Positions 22,752 to 31,697 of a stretch of 38,761 nt of DNA are shown here, one piece after another (positions within the stretch are counted from its first letter, which is position 1; the number at the start of each line of letters is the position of its first letter). The DNA lies in the NCBI GenBank assembly GCA_002714465.1, contig PAXL01000013.1:2415-41175 (forward strand). The letters run 5' to 3'. Made by a program: the position numbers and the translations under genes. Source of the DNA: Gemmatimonadota bacterium. Its GTDB lineage: Bacteria; Latescibacterota; UBA2968. Under the pieces are notes generated by a model that saw only the letters and a program-made list of their open reading frames with translations, did no database searches and was not told the DNA's origin.

Positions 22752-24228
22752 TCACTATGACGCGATCATCGTGGGGTCAGGGTTTGGCGGGGCTGCCGTG
22801 GCATACAAGCTCTGTCTGGCAGGCGCACGCGTCGCCCTGATCGAGCGTGGCGGATGGGTCGGCCGAGACGAGAAGGACTGGGACGCCAGGTCGATCCTGC
22901 TGGACAAACGATACAAGAGTGAGTCGCCGATAGCCGTCTCGCTTTACGGGCACGATCGTCCAAATGAGTATCCGAATGAGACGGTCGGCGGGGCATCGGT
23001 GTTCTACGGCGGCGCGTCCCTGCGGCTTCGGGAGAAGGACTTTGACCGCTGGCCGATCGACTACAGTTACCTCGCACCCTTCTACTCAGAAGCCGAGCAA
23101 CTTCTGAACGTCCACGGCACTGCTGGGCTCGACCCTTCGGGACCACCGCGCGACACTGCATACCCGTTCGAACCCATCGCTCCGACTTCACCAGCTGAGC
23201 GTATCCAGGCGGCCGCTCGTGAGCTTGGTTATCAGCCCTTTCCGATTCCTCTTGCGATCAATTTTCACGACGAAAGCCGCTCGACGTGTATCCTCTGCAC
23301 CACTTGCGACGGCTACCCCTGTAGGATCGAGGCCAAGAACGACGTGACAGCAAACCTGCTGAAGAAGGCGCAGGAAGCGGGGCTGGAGATTTTTGCATCC
23401 ACCATCGCTGCGCGGCTGTCCTGCGTAGGCGAGTCTGTTCGGCAGGTGACGTGTATAGATGGCGCTTCCGGCACGTCATCTGAGCTCACGGCTGATGTGT
23501 TCGTCGCCGCCGGCGGTGCCCTTCACAGTCCGGCCTTACTCCTTAGATCCGGTCTCAATGCGCCGTATGTCGGCGGCTGTTTGATGCGCCACTGCAATGT
23601 GATCGTGACGTGTGTCTTCCCCTACCAAACGAATCCGGAGCAAACCTTCCATAAACAGACGTGTCTGACCGACCTGTATGAGTCGCAGCGAGCGGAGACC
23701 GGAACAGCCGTGGGTGTGATTCAGGACATCTATACGCCGGATCCTGTTGTGATGAAGGCACACGCGCCTGTTTGGGGTCGCCTCGTGATCGGAATAACGC
23801 ATCGTTACATGCAGAACCTTCTGTGTGTCGCCGAAGACGCTGCGCGCCAGGAGAACCGGGTCGAGCTGGCCGAGGAGACGGATCGATACGGTCTCCCTAT
23901 CACGCGTGTCATACACGACTACACGGAAGCGGACTGGGCAAGGAGCAATACTCTCGCGCAGGCTGCGAAAGGTATCCTGCAGGAAGCGGGAGGAAGTTTC
24001 CCTTACCGGTATGTGATTGACACCTTCTCTCATGGTGTGGGATCGGTTCGAATGGGAACTTCAGAGGCAGACAGTGCGCTCGACACCAATTGTCGGATGC
24101 ATCGGATGCAGAATCTGTATGTGGTTGACGGGTGCTTCATGCCGACCTCCGGCGGCGTGAACCCCAGCCTGACCATTACGGCGAACGCTCTCCGCGTGGG
24201 CGAATATCTGGTCGGAGAGCAAGGCTAG
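22735..24228 (+). CDS. GMC-family FAD oxidoreductase with Cys cluster
   Basis: The 497-aa enzyme begins at ATG 22735 inside the previous gene. The FAD-binding fold opens with DAIIVGSGFGGAAVAYKL. The C-terminus HGVGSVRMGTSEAD followed by NLYVVDGCFMPTSGGVNPS is the GMC catalytic end, with His and Asn near the flavin. A cluster C185-x2-C188-x2-C191-x4-C196 (CILCTTCDGYPC) is unusual for simple GMC oxidases and could hold an Fe-S centre, as known for FAD-glucose dehydrogenases that pass electrons on. The substrate is an alcohol or sugar, probably membrane-linked given the preceding gene. The next gene, a Gfo/Idh reductase, starts 2 nt after the stop. Confidence 0.85.
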   Translation: MHTSSSHYDAIIVGSGFGGAAVAYKLCLAGARVALIERGGWVGRDEKDWDARSILLDKRYKSESPIAVSLYGHDRPNEYPNETVGGASVFYGGASLRLREKDFDRWPIDYSYLAPFYSEAEQLLNVHGTAGLDPSGPPRDTAYPFEPIAPTSPAERIQAAARELGYQPFPIPLAINFHDESRSTCILCTTCDGYPCRIEAKNDVTANLLKKAQEAGLEIFASTIAARLSCVGESVRQVTCIDGASGTSSELTADVFVAAGGALHSPALLLRSGLNAPYVGGCLMRHCNVIVTCVFPYQTNPEQTFHKQTCLTDLYESQRAETGTAVGVIQDIYTPDPVVMKAHAPVWGRLVIGITHRYMQNLLCVAEDAARQENRVELAEETDRYGLPITRVIHDYTEADWARSNTLAQAAKGILQEAGGSFPYRYVIDTFSHGVGSVRMGTSEADSALDTNCRMHRMQNLYVVDGCFMPTSGGVNPSLTITANALRVGEYLVGEQG

Positions 24229-24230
24229 CT

Positions 24231-25169
24231 ATGTCGGGGCCGAGCATCTGTGTGGTCGGATGCGGTCGGATCGCGGCCGCGCATACCAAGCGACTGAAAG
24301 GTCGTGCGGATCTGTGGTTTCTGAGCCGACGACAGGAGAGTGCCGAAGAGCTAAGTCGTTCGGCTGGTGGGCAAGGTGTTTTCGCAAGGCTCGATGACGT
24401 CCTGTCTTCCGAGCGTGTCGATGCGGTGTTGATCACTACGCCTCCGGAGGTCCACGCAGATCAGGTGATCCGGTCTCTCGAAGCAGATAAGGCTGTCTTT
24501 GTTGAGAAGCCGCTATGCACGAACCACGAAGAGCTCGAACAGATCGAAGCCGCAGCCGGTGAGCGTCCCGTGATGGTCGGGGAGAACTACTACTACAAGC
24601 CGTCGATCAGCATGATGCGCTCTTGGATCGAAGCGGATGAGATCGGTGAAATCGAGCGCGCAAGCATCCGAAAGTGTTTCAAACAGAAATCGGACGGATG
24701 GAAGGCAACTCACGGAGCGTTGTTCGAAGGTGGGATCCACTTCGTAGCGCTGATAAACGCGCTGATGGGGCCGATCACGTCCGTGGTCCAAGCAGAGTTT
24801 CCTGGGCACGAAGGCCAAGAAGCTGAAAGACACTCCAAACTGACGCTGAAGTGTGGCACTGCTGAAGTCGAACTTGAGTACTCTTGGGCTTCACCGAGCC
24901 TTACTAAAGGAACGTTTCAGCACTCGACGATTGAGGGGACGCGAGGTCGAATTGTCTTCGAGAGCAACGGCATATATGCCAGGCAGTATGGCCGCCGACC
25001 CCGCGTTAAGTTCCCTCTTAGCGACATAATGGGAGCAGGCGCGATGATCGACGATCTCCTGAGTTGCCTGGAGGGCGGAGGCTCCCCAATCTCTGGTCTC
25101 CAGAGGGCTCGAGAAGATCTCGAGACCGTCTTTCGGGCATACGAGATCGGAAGCGTCAGACCAATCTAA
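24231..25169 (+). CDS. Gfo/Idh/MocA-family NAD(P)-dependent oxidoreductase
   Basis: ATG 24231, two nt after the GMC stop, gives 312 aa; an upstream in-frame start at 24132 would run through GMC sequence. The Rossmann motif CVVGCGRIAAAHTKRL and the EKPLC segment with the family's catalytic Lys are present, followed by the alpha/beta substrate domain (GALFEGGIHFVALINAL). Such enzymes oxidise or reduce sugars, inositols and nucleotide sugars. Paired with an FAD oxidase it could reduce the ketone made by its neighbour, so together they might invert a hydroxyl group (inference). Confidence 0.87.
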   Translation: MSGPSICVVGCGRIAAAHTKRLKGRADLWFLSRRQESAEELSRSAGGQGVFARLDDVLSSERVDAVLITTPPEVHADQVIRSLEADKAVFVEKPLCTNHEELEQIEAAAGERPVMVGENYYYKPSISMMRSWIEADEIGEIERASIRKCFKQKSDGWKATHGALFEGGIHFVALINALMGPITSVVQAEFPGHEGQEAERHSKLTLKCGTAEVELEYSWASPSLTKGTFQHSTIEGTRGRIVFESNGIYARQYGRRPRVKFPLSDIMGAGAMIDDLLSCLEGGGSPISGLQRAREDLETVFRAYEIGSVRPI

Positions 25170-25202
25170 CAGCGCGTTCTGTCGGTTTCACAGGGCTTTA
25201 GG

Positions 25203-25231
25203 TTGACCCTCCTCTGACCTGCGGCTATATT
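25203..25231 (+). promoter_or_regulatory. sigma70-type promoter of the helicase gene
   Basis: TTGACC (25203-25208), a 17-nt spacer and TATATT (25226-25231). The predicted start is near 25238, giving a leader of about 68 nt. Confidence 0.6.
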
Positions 25232-25305
25232 TCCGTCGCAACACCCTCTCCCATCATTACCCTCAGTTTCAGTTACTCTACATCTCCGTTTTCCAGCGGA
25301 TCTGC

Positions 25306-27765
25306 ATGGATTTCTCCAAGTTCTTAAAGCAGATGCGGAATGGCTACGAGTATGCCGGCCAGATCGCTCACATCGAGGAGATCCCTGAACGCGACGCTGT
25401 GTTTCGGGATCTCGAGACTTCACTGCATCCTGAGATCGCCGCTGGCCTCAAAGCGCAAGGGATCACGAATCTCTACCAACATCAGGCGGAGGCAGTTTCC
25501 GCAGCCCGTGAGGGGAAACACGTCGTTGTCGTGAGCTCGACGGCAAGCGGCAAGACGCTCTGCTACCAGATTCCAACCTTCGAACACCTGCTCCAGATTC
25601 CGGAATCCACGGCCCTGTATCTGTTTCCGACCAAGGCATTGGCTCAGGACCAGGCGCGAGGTCTTCTAAGGTTCGGACAGGATCGGCAATCGCTACAGGC
25701 AGTGTCCGGGACATACGATGGAGACACGCCACCTGACCTAAGGCGGAAGCTTCGTGAGGAGGGTCAGGTTATTTTGACGAACCCGGACATGCTGCATCAG
25801 GGGATTCTGCCGAATCACCCGAGATGGGGTCGCTTCTTCCAGCAGCTCCGGTATGTCGTAATCGACGAGGTTCATGCATATCGCGGAATCTTTGGGTCAC
25901 ACGTGTCGAATGTGATCCGTCGGCTGACTCGAATCTGCAACCACTACGGTGTCACGCCACAGTTTATCTGTTGCTCGGCAACGATAGGGAACCCGAAGGA
26001 GCACGCAGAAGCCCTCGTCGGACAAGAGATGGCGCTTGTCGACAACGACGGCTCGCCACGAGGGCGGCGGCGGTTCATGTTCTGGAACCCGCCGTTTCTT
26101 GAGGGTAGCACGGTAGACCGTCGTAGCCCCAACACGGAAGCGAGATGGTGGCTGACCAAATTGATTCAGCAGCGTGTTCAAACGATTGCCTTTGTGCGAG
26201 CAAGGACGACCGCAGAGGTGATCTACCGCTATTGCCAGGAAGATCTCTCGCGTATAAGCCCGAAGTTGGCGGAAGCGATCCGAGCCTATAGAGGCGGCTA
26301 TCTGCCGACGGAGAGACGCGAGATCGAGCGTCAGCTTTTCGAGGGTGAGCTGCTCGGCGTCGTGAGCACGAACGCACTCGAACTCGGAATCGATATCGGT
26401 GGGTTGGATGCGGCGCTCGTGGTGGGGTATCCCGGCACGATCGCAAGTATGTGGCAGCAGGCTGGGCGCGCGGGTCGGAAGGCGGAGGAGTCCTTGGTCG
26501 TCTACATCGCACAGAACGCGCCGATCGACCAGTTTCTGATGCGTACACCAGGTTACTTTTTCGGACAGTCACCCGAGCACGCCACGATCGATCCGGAGAA
26601 TCCGCATATTTCTGTCGGTCATCTGCGATGTGCGTTGCGAGAGATGCCGGTGAAGCCTCAGGAAGGCGAAGTATTTGGTGAGTTCACCGGTGCGATGCTC
26701 GAGATACTGGAAGAGGAGGGGCAGGCTCGCGAACTCGATGGCAGCTTCTACTACGCGAAGTCGGGTTACCCTGCGGCCGAGGTCAGCCTTAGGAACATGA
26801 GCGACAATACCTACACGGTGATCGAGGACTCGGAGGATGGTCCGAATGTGATCGGGACGCTCGATGAAGTCAGCGCTTTCTTCCAACTGCACACGCACGC
26901 GATTTACATGCACAACGCGCAGACCTACTTCGTCGACAAGTTAGATGTTGATCGAAAGTTCGCACACGTGTCACCGAAGGGTACTGATTACTATACACAG
27001 GCCGTGGACGACACGTCGATCCGTGTGGACGAGACTGAAGCCGAGGCGAAGTGGCGGATCAGTGATACTTGCTTCGGCGAGGTGTCCGTAACCACGCTCG
27101 TTCACATGTTTAAGAAGGTGAAGTTTGAGGATCGGGACAGCATCGGTTGGGAGAACCTGGATCTGCCAGAGATCAAGCTGGACACGACATCCTGCTGGGT
27201 GATCCCACCGCGAGAGGCTTTGCGGTTGTGCCGAGAACACGGCCGTGTTCCGACAGAAGGCATGAAAGGAATTGCGAACGTGATGGGCGCTGTCTCGCCT
27301 CTCTTCGCGATGTGCGATCCGGCTGACATTGGGACAACGATCGATAGTTCGAACAACGGTCGCTCAACCCTGTTTTTGTATGATCGCTATCCGGGCGGGA
27401 TCGGGTTTTCCGAAAAAATCTACGAGATGTTCGAAGAGGTTATGACCGCTTGCTGGGTGGCTACTTCAGAGTGCGACTGCGAAGAAGGATGCCCGTCCTG
27501 TGTCGGTGCACCCAGCCTGCCGGAGTCTGCTGGAGACGGGACGAAGGAAGCGATACCGGACAAGGAGGCAGCACTGATTTTGCTCCACGCTCTTCTTGAG
27601 AAGGAGCCGTATATCCCGGTCAGGCCCCGTCGCGTGCTGGAGGCGGTTTCTGTAGGAAGGGAAACGATCAAAAACGGTGAACTGGTGGAACCGATCCCCG
27701 TCAAGCCGATGCCTGCAAATGTCGAAGCGAAAATTCGTCGCAAGGTCAGGGGCTTCCGGAAATGA
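25306..27765 (+). CDS. mrfA: MrfA-like DEAD/DEAH helicase with C-terminal DUF1998 Cys motif
   Basis: The 819-aa SF2 helicase has Q-like YQHQ, Walker A SSTASGKT (K83), motif II DEVH (187-190), motif III SATIGNP, and motifs V/VI STNALELGIDIGG and QQAGRAGRK. The C-terminal DUF1998 region holds C723-x-C725-x3-C729-x2-C732 (CDCEEGCPSC), the Zn-site of MrfA. In Bacillus MrfA excises mitomycin-type DNA damage independently of UvrABC. It has its own promoter, and its stop overlaps the next gene's ATG (ATGA), an odd pairing with a polyprenyl synthase. The assignment is by architecture. Confidence 0.88.
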   Translation: MDFSKFLKQMRNGYEYAGQIAHIEEIPERDAVFRDLETSLHPEIAAGLKAQGITNLYQHQAEAVSAAREGKHVVVVSSTASGKTLCYQIPTFEHLLQIPESTALYLFPTKALAQDQARGLLRFGQDRQSLQAVSGTYDGDTPPDLRRKLREEGQVILTNPDMLHQGILPNHPRWGRFFQQLRYVVIDEVHAYRGIFGSHVSNVIRRLTRICNHYGVTPQFICCSATIGNPKEHAEALVGQEMALVDNDGSPRGRRRFMFWNPPFLEGSTVDRRSPNTEARWWLTKLIQQRVQTIAFVRARTTAEVIYRYCQEDLSRISPKLAEAIRAYRGGYLPTERREIERQLFEGELLGVVSTNALELGIDIGGLDAALVVGYPGTIASMWQQAGRAGRKAEESLVVYIAQNAPIDQFLMRTPGYFFGQSPEHATIDPENPHISVGHLRCALREMPVKPQEGEVFGEFTGAMLEILEEEGQARELDGSFYYAKSGYPAAEVSLRNMSDNTYTVIEDSEDGPNVIGTLDEVSAFFQLHTHAIYMHNAQTYFVDKLDVDRKFAHVSPKGTDYYTQAVDDTSIRVDETEAEAKWRISDTCFGEVSVTTLVHMFKKVKFEDRDSIGWENLDLPEIKLDTTSCWVIPPREALRLCREHGRVPTEGMKGIANVMGAVSPLFAMCDPADIGTTIDSSNNGRSTLFLYDRYPGGIGFSEKIYEMFEEVMTACWVATSECDCEEGCPSCVGAPSLPESAGDGTKEAIPDKEAALILLHALLEKEPYIPVRPRRVLEAVSVGRETIKNGELVEPIPVKPMPANVEAKIRRKVRGFRK

Positions 27766-28805
27766 GAGAGCGCTTAAAGGCATACGTCGAAACTTGCGTT
27801 CCGGACATCGACAAGGAACTGTTTTCGTTTCTTCCCATCCATGAACCTGCACGCTTTTTATACGAACCCATGCGCGATTATCCCGAACGAGGAGGAAAGC
27901 GCTTTCGGTCCGTCCTCGTGTTGTTGGCGTGCGAAGCTGTCGGCGGCGACACATCAAAGGCACTGCGCACCGCCGCGGCATTCGAAATGTTCCAGTCCTT
28001 TGCGCTCGTACACGACGATATTGAAGACGGGTCCGAGATGCGTCGGGGGAAACAGTGTCTGCACCATCTACACGGCGTACCGTTGGCTATAAACGTTGGG
28101 GATGCACTATACTCGAAGATGTTCGAACTCTTGGCCGGGAACCGAGAGATTTTGAGTGAGAAAGCGACTCTCGATATCCTCGACATGGTCATCGCAGGCG
28201 CACGGCTTACCTTTGAGGGGCAGGCGTTCGACATTGGCTGGATCGAGGCGTCCGAAATCCCGACGGTTGACGAATTTATAGAGATGCTTCGCAGGAAGAC
28301 GGGTTGGTATAGCGGTCGTGGCCCGTGTGAAGCCGGTGTCGTGATTGGTAAGGGCACACTGGATCAGGTCAAGGCTCTCGGCGAATTCGGCGAGACGATG
28401 GCCGTTGCCTTTCAGATTCGTGACGACCTTCTGAATCTGACGGTCTCCGAACAGGATGCATCGACAGCACCCGAAGGCACGACAGGTGGATACGGCAAGG
28501 AACGGGGTGGCGATATCGCGGAAGGGAAGCGCACCCTGATGGCCATCGATCTACTCCAAAACGCATCTGAAGCAGACCGAGCACGTGTCCGCGAGGTTCT
28601 GGATAAAGACCGTGACTCAACGACAGACGAGGACGTGAACTGGGTGATCGATCTTATGGAGTCCACAGGTGCGATCGATCGTGCGACGCAGGAATGCCGA
28701 CAACGAGCCAACGTCGCAGCGAAGCACCTGGAGGCGATCGAGGACTCGGAGGCGAAGCTGGTATTGGCGGAGATGTGCTCGTTCCTTGTTGAGCGTGTAT
28801 TCTGA
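27762..28805 (+). CDS. short-chain polyprenyl diphosphate synthase (FPP/GGPP type)
   Basis: The 347-aa enzyme condenses IPP with allylic diphosphates. The substrate-binding GGKRFRSVLV, the first Asp-rich motif (LVHDDIEDGSEMRRGK) and the second (FQIRDDLLNL) are all present. The fifth residue before the first DD is Phe, an aromatic that in the family blocks long chains, suggesting a C15-C20 product. The second motif ends in Asn instead of Asp (DDLLN), a variant seen in other GGPP-type enzymes. The 4-nt overlap with the helicase gene means co-translation. A C15 or C20 product could feed the lipid made or moved by the upstream genes. Confidence 0.88.
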   Translation: MRERLKAYVETCVPDIDKELFSFLPIHEPARFLYEPMRDYPERGGKRFRSVLVLLACEAVGGDTSKALRTAAAFEMFQSFALVHDDIEDGSEMRRGKQCLHHLHGVPLAINVGDALYSKMFELLAGNREILSEKATLDILDMVIAGARLTFEGQAFDIGWIEASEIPTVDEFIEMLRRKTGWYSGRGPCEAGVVIGKGTLDQVKALGEFGETMAVAFQIRDDLLNLTVSEQDASTAPEGTTGGYGKERGGDIAEGKRTLMAIDLLQNASEADRARVREVLDKDRDSTTDEDVNWVIDLMESTGAIDRATQECRQRANVAAKHLEAIEDSEAKLVLAEMCSFLVERVF

Positions 28806-28998
28806 GAGTAGAACCACAGAGGACATAGAGGACTTCAGCCCCGCTAGGGGCGCTTGAAAGTTAGGCCTTGGGCTGGAAGAGATGTATACGACGGCGCCGA
28901 TAAAAGGCGGACGGTATGGGATCTGATAGCCAACGGCGTAAGGTCAACGAACTGAAATCACACGGCTCGCAAACCGACGCTGAAACCGGGAGGGATGT
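28806..28998. other. intergenic, 193 bp
   Basis: It holds a CAGAGGACA-type repeat (28812-28833) and the GGGAGGG ribosome site of the aldolase gene. No terminator or convincing promoter is seen. Confidence 0.35.
28812..28833 (+). repeat. CAGAGGACA-type short repeat
   Basis: AACCACAGAGGAC followed by ATAGAGGAC contains two 9-nt units (CAGAGGACA, TAGAGGACT). It is the clearest plus-strand copy of the intergenic repeat. Confidence 0.5.
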
Positions 28999-29670
28999 AT
29001 GAAGATCTTCGTCGACACGGCGGATATGGATGAGATCCGCGAAGCGAATGCGATGGGTGTACTCGATGGGGTCACTACCAATCCTTCGCACATCTCAAAA
29101 CAGACGGGCTCCTTTGACGAAATCATCAAGGAGATTTGCGAGGAGGTGAGCGGCCCGGTCAGCGCTGAGGTCGTTGCGACGGATTGGGAAGGGATGGTGG
29201 CAGAGGCAAGACACAACGCGAGTCTGGCGCCTAACGTGGTTGTGAAGATTCCGATCACGCTCGATGGGCTGAAGGCGATCAAGGTTTGCAGCGATGAGGA
29301 TATCCGGACAAACGTGACGCTCTGTTTTTCTGCGAATCAGGCCTATCTTGCGGCGAAGGCTGGAGCCACGTATATCAGCCCGTTCATGGGACGTCTGGAT
29401 GACGTGGGGCAGGACGGGACTGATTTGATCCATCAGATCCGTCAGATTTATGACAACTACGGTTACGAGACTGAAATTCTGGGCGCGAGCCTTCGGTCTC
29501 CGAAGCACGTTTTGGAGTGCGCGCTTGCCGGGGCCGACGTTGTGACGCTACCCCTCGATGTGCTGACGAAGCTGTTGTCGCATCCGCTTACCGACATCGG
29601 GCTTGAGAAATTCCTTAACGATTGGAAGGCTTGGGAAGCGAAGCAGGAAAACGGCCAAATCGTGGCCTGA
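28999..29670 (+). CDS. transaldolase / fructose-6-phosphate aldolase family protein
   Basis: The 223-aa protein has the short-form transaldolase length (about 215-225). It begins [16 protein letters not shown] and has GVTTNPSHI, the Schiff-base Lys in NVVVKIPIT, then [23 protein letters not shown] and GADVVTLP. It is a TIM-barrel class I aldolase of the pentose-phosphate or fructose-6-phosphate type. Which activity prevails cannot be settled from these motifs. ATG 28999 has GGGAGGG at 4 nt. An 11-bp hairpin ends the unit just before the convergent tRNA. Confidence 0.9.
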   Translation: MKIFVDTADMDEIREANAMGVLDGVTTNPSHISKQTGSFDEIIKEICEEVSGPVSAEVVATDWEGMVAEARHNASLAPNVVVKIPITLDGLKAIKVCSDEDIRTNVTLCFSANQAYLAAKAGATYISPFMGRLDDVGQDGTDLIHQIRQIYDNYGYETEILGASLRSPKHVLECALAGADVVTLPLDVLTKLLSHPLTDIGLEKFLNDWKAWEAKQENGQIVA

Positions 29671-29714
29671 TAACTCTGGCCGACAGGGGCATTAGTGTCC
29701 TGAAAAGACAGAAA

Positions 29715-29745
29715 GGGCTTGTGCCTCTCAGGCACAAGCCCCTTT
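29715..29745. terminator. bidirectional terminator between aldolase and tRNA genes
   Basis: GGGCTTGTGCC (29715-29725) and GGCACAAGCCC (29731-29741) form an 11-bp perfect stem with loop TCTCA, flanked by GAAA on the left and CTTT on the right, so it can act on both strands. Confidence 0.75.
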
Positions 29746-29748
29746 ATA

Positions 29749-29824
<76 letters not shown>

Positions 29825-29932
29825 TATCTATACCAAAATCAAAGCATTAGCTCTAGTCGAAACGTGAAAAAAGTAGGTGATCGCGATTTTTGTGTCAAGC
29901 CATAATTCCCGTAGAGACGAGCGTTTCAGCGG

Positions 29933-30706
29933 ATGAGCCACCTTCCCAACATGGGTTTGAATGGCAAGGTGGCTGTTGTTACCGGAGCCGGTTCGGGCAT
30001 CGGGAAAGCGGTCGCAATCGCGATGGCAGAAGCCGGTGCGGACTGTATACCGTGCGAACATCCCGACCGGCTTGATACTCTTGATTCGGTATGTGAAGCC
30101 ATTTCGCAGACGGGTCAAAGTGCTTTCCCCGCACCTCTCGACTTACCTGATCTCGACAGCATAGACAAGATGGTCGATCATGCGATCGAGTCCACTGGCC
30201 GTATCGACATCCTCGTGAACAATGCGGGGATCAACATTCCGTCGGATGCGTTTGACGTTACCGAGGAGGACTGGGATGCCGTTCAGGATGTTAATCTCAA
30301 AGGGCTCTTCTTTATGTCGCAGCGTGTTGGACGTGTCATGCGTGAAAGTGGCGGCGGGAAGATCGTGAACATGGCGTCCCAGAACGGTGTTGTCGGATAC
30401 TACAAGCGCGCGGCGTACTGTTCGAGCAAAGCAGGTGTTGTAAACCTCACACGTGTATTGGCTATCGAGTGGGCAGAACACAAGATCAATGTGAACGCGG
30501 TCGGGCCGACTTTCATCCTTACCCCCTTGACCCAGTCCACATTCGATGATGTCACGTTGCGGGAAGACCTGATCGGACGAATCCCGATGGGACGCGTTGG
30601 ACAGCCCGAAGATGTGACCGGAGCTGTCGTGTTCCTTTCGAGTTCTGCTGCAGACATGATCACAGGACACACTCTGCTTGTCGACGGTGGGTGGACAGCT
30701 CTTTAG
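29933..30706 (+). CDS. SDR-family oxidoreductase (FabG-like)
   Basis: This 257-aa classical SDR has the NAD(P) motif VVTGAGSGIGKA, LVNNAGIN, the catalytic Ser in NMASQNG and the YCSSK (Y-x3-K) pair, and the C-terminal SAADMITGHTLLVDGGW. ATG 29933 is used; an in-frame ATG at 29951 (MGLNGKVAVVTG) would also fit, and neither has a strong Shine-Dalgarno site. The family reduces or oxidises hydroxyacyl, sugar or other alcohols. It is the first gene of a tightly packed operon with CoA-transferase, M55 peptidase and 2-hydroxyacid dehydrogenase genes, so a catabolic hydroxy-acid step is likely. Confidence 0.9.
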   Translation: MSHLPNMGLNGKVAVVTGAGSGIGKAVAIAMAEAGADCIPCEHPDRLDTLDSVCEAISQTGQSAFPAPLDLPDLDSIDKMVDHAIESTGRIDILVNNAGINIPSDAFDVTEEDWDAVQDVNLKGLFFMSQRVGRVMRESGGGKIVNMASQNGVVGYYKRAAYCSSKAGVVNLTRVLAIEWAEHKINVNAVGPTFILTPLTQSTFDDVTLREDLIGRIPMGRVGQPEDVTGAVVFLSSSAADMITGHTLLVDGGWTAL

Positions 30707-30710
30707 GTCT

Positions 30711-31697
30711 ATGAATAACCCCAAGCCAATAGGTCCGCTATTTACGGATCCAGATCCTGACAAGGCACGTGCCTTCTTCAGGACCAAGCGTGTCGCGCTT
30801 GAAGAGAAGGTTATGTCGGTAAGCGAGGCCGTTTCGAGGTTCGTGACGGATGGATGCTACCTAGCTTCAGGAGGGTTCGGGACTAACCGGATCGCTACGG
30901 CGGCACTTCACGAGGTGGTTCGGCAGGGCAAGCGAGATTTGGCTTTCGCAGGGCATACGACCACGCACGATTTTGAAATTTTGTGCGCCGGGCATATAGA
31001 TGGCCACCGGACATTGAAACAGGTAGACGCCGCATACATTGTGGGTCTTGAGGCGAGAGGGTTATCGCCACAGGCTCGCCGCGTGATGCAGAGTGGTGAT
31101 GTCGAGGTGTCCGAGTGGTCGAATCTCGCACTTGCGGCGAGGATCAGGGCTGCTGCCGCCGGTCTGTCGTTTATGCCGCTGCGAAGCCTGATGGGTACTC
31201 AGACGCTTGAGCGCTCGGGAGCCCGAGTGATTGACTGTCCATACACGGGTAAGCGGACACCTGTTGTACCGGCTCTTTATCCGGATGTCGGCTTTGTACA
31301 CGTTCACGCTTGCGATGTCTTCGGTAACGCCAGGATACAAGGAATCTCCGTAGCTGACACCGATCTAGCCCGTGCATCCAAGCGACTGGTCTTGACAACT
31401 GAACGGATCGTGTCGACCGAAGAGATCCGAAGCTGTCCTGAACAGACTGTGATCCCGTCTTTGTGTGTGGATGCTGTCTGCGAAGTCTCATTTGGCTCGT
31501 ATCCTGGGAACATGGCCGGTTGCTACTTTTCTGACGAACAGCATTTGAAGGAGTGGCTAGATGCTGAACGAGACGAGGAGACGCTGAAATCGTTTATGCA
31601 TCGCCTTATCCACGGGACGGATAACTTCGAGGCCTACCTCGATGCCTGCGGGGCTCGGGAGAGGCTTTCGGAGCTGCAGGATCTAGAGGTCTCCTGA
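30711..31697 (+). CDS. CoA-transferase, alpha subunit (glutaconate CoA-transferase GctA-like)
   Basis: ATG 30711, 4 nt after the SDR stop, gives 328 aa; the frame upstream lies in SDR sequence. Family features are the N-terminal glycine-rich segment YLASGGFGTNR, FAGHTTTHDFEIL, the central SFMPLRSLMGTQTL and HVHACDVFGNARIQG. It is the non-catalytic subunit of a family I CoA-transferase, moving CoA between carboxylic acids. Its TGA overlaps the beta subunit's ATG by one base, normal for such pairs. The acid is unknown. Confidence 0.87.
   Translation: MNNPKPIGPLFTDPDPDKARAFFRTKRVALEEKVMSVSEAVSRFVTDGCYLASGGFGTNRIATAALHEVVRQGKRDLAFAGHTTTHDFEILCAGHIDGHRTLKQVDAAYIVGLEARGLSPQARRVMQSGDVEVSEWSNLALAARIRAAAAGLSFMPLRSLMGTQTLERSGARVIDCPYTGKRTPVVPALYPDVGFVHVHACDVFGNARIQGISVADTDLARASKRLVLTTERIVSTEEIRSCPEQTVIPSLCVDAVCEVSFGSYPGNMAGCYFSDEQHLKEWLDAERDEETLKSFMHRLIHGTDNFEAYLDACGARERLSELQDLEVS

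Noticed and set aside
28861..29091. 76-aa minus-strand frame upstream of the aldolase
   Set aside because: Overlaps the aldolase start and has no ribosome site or family.
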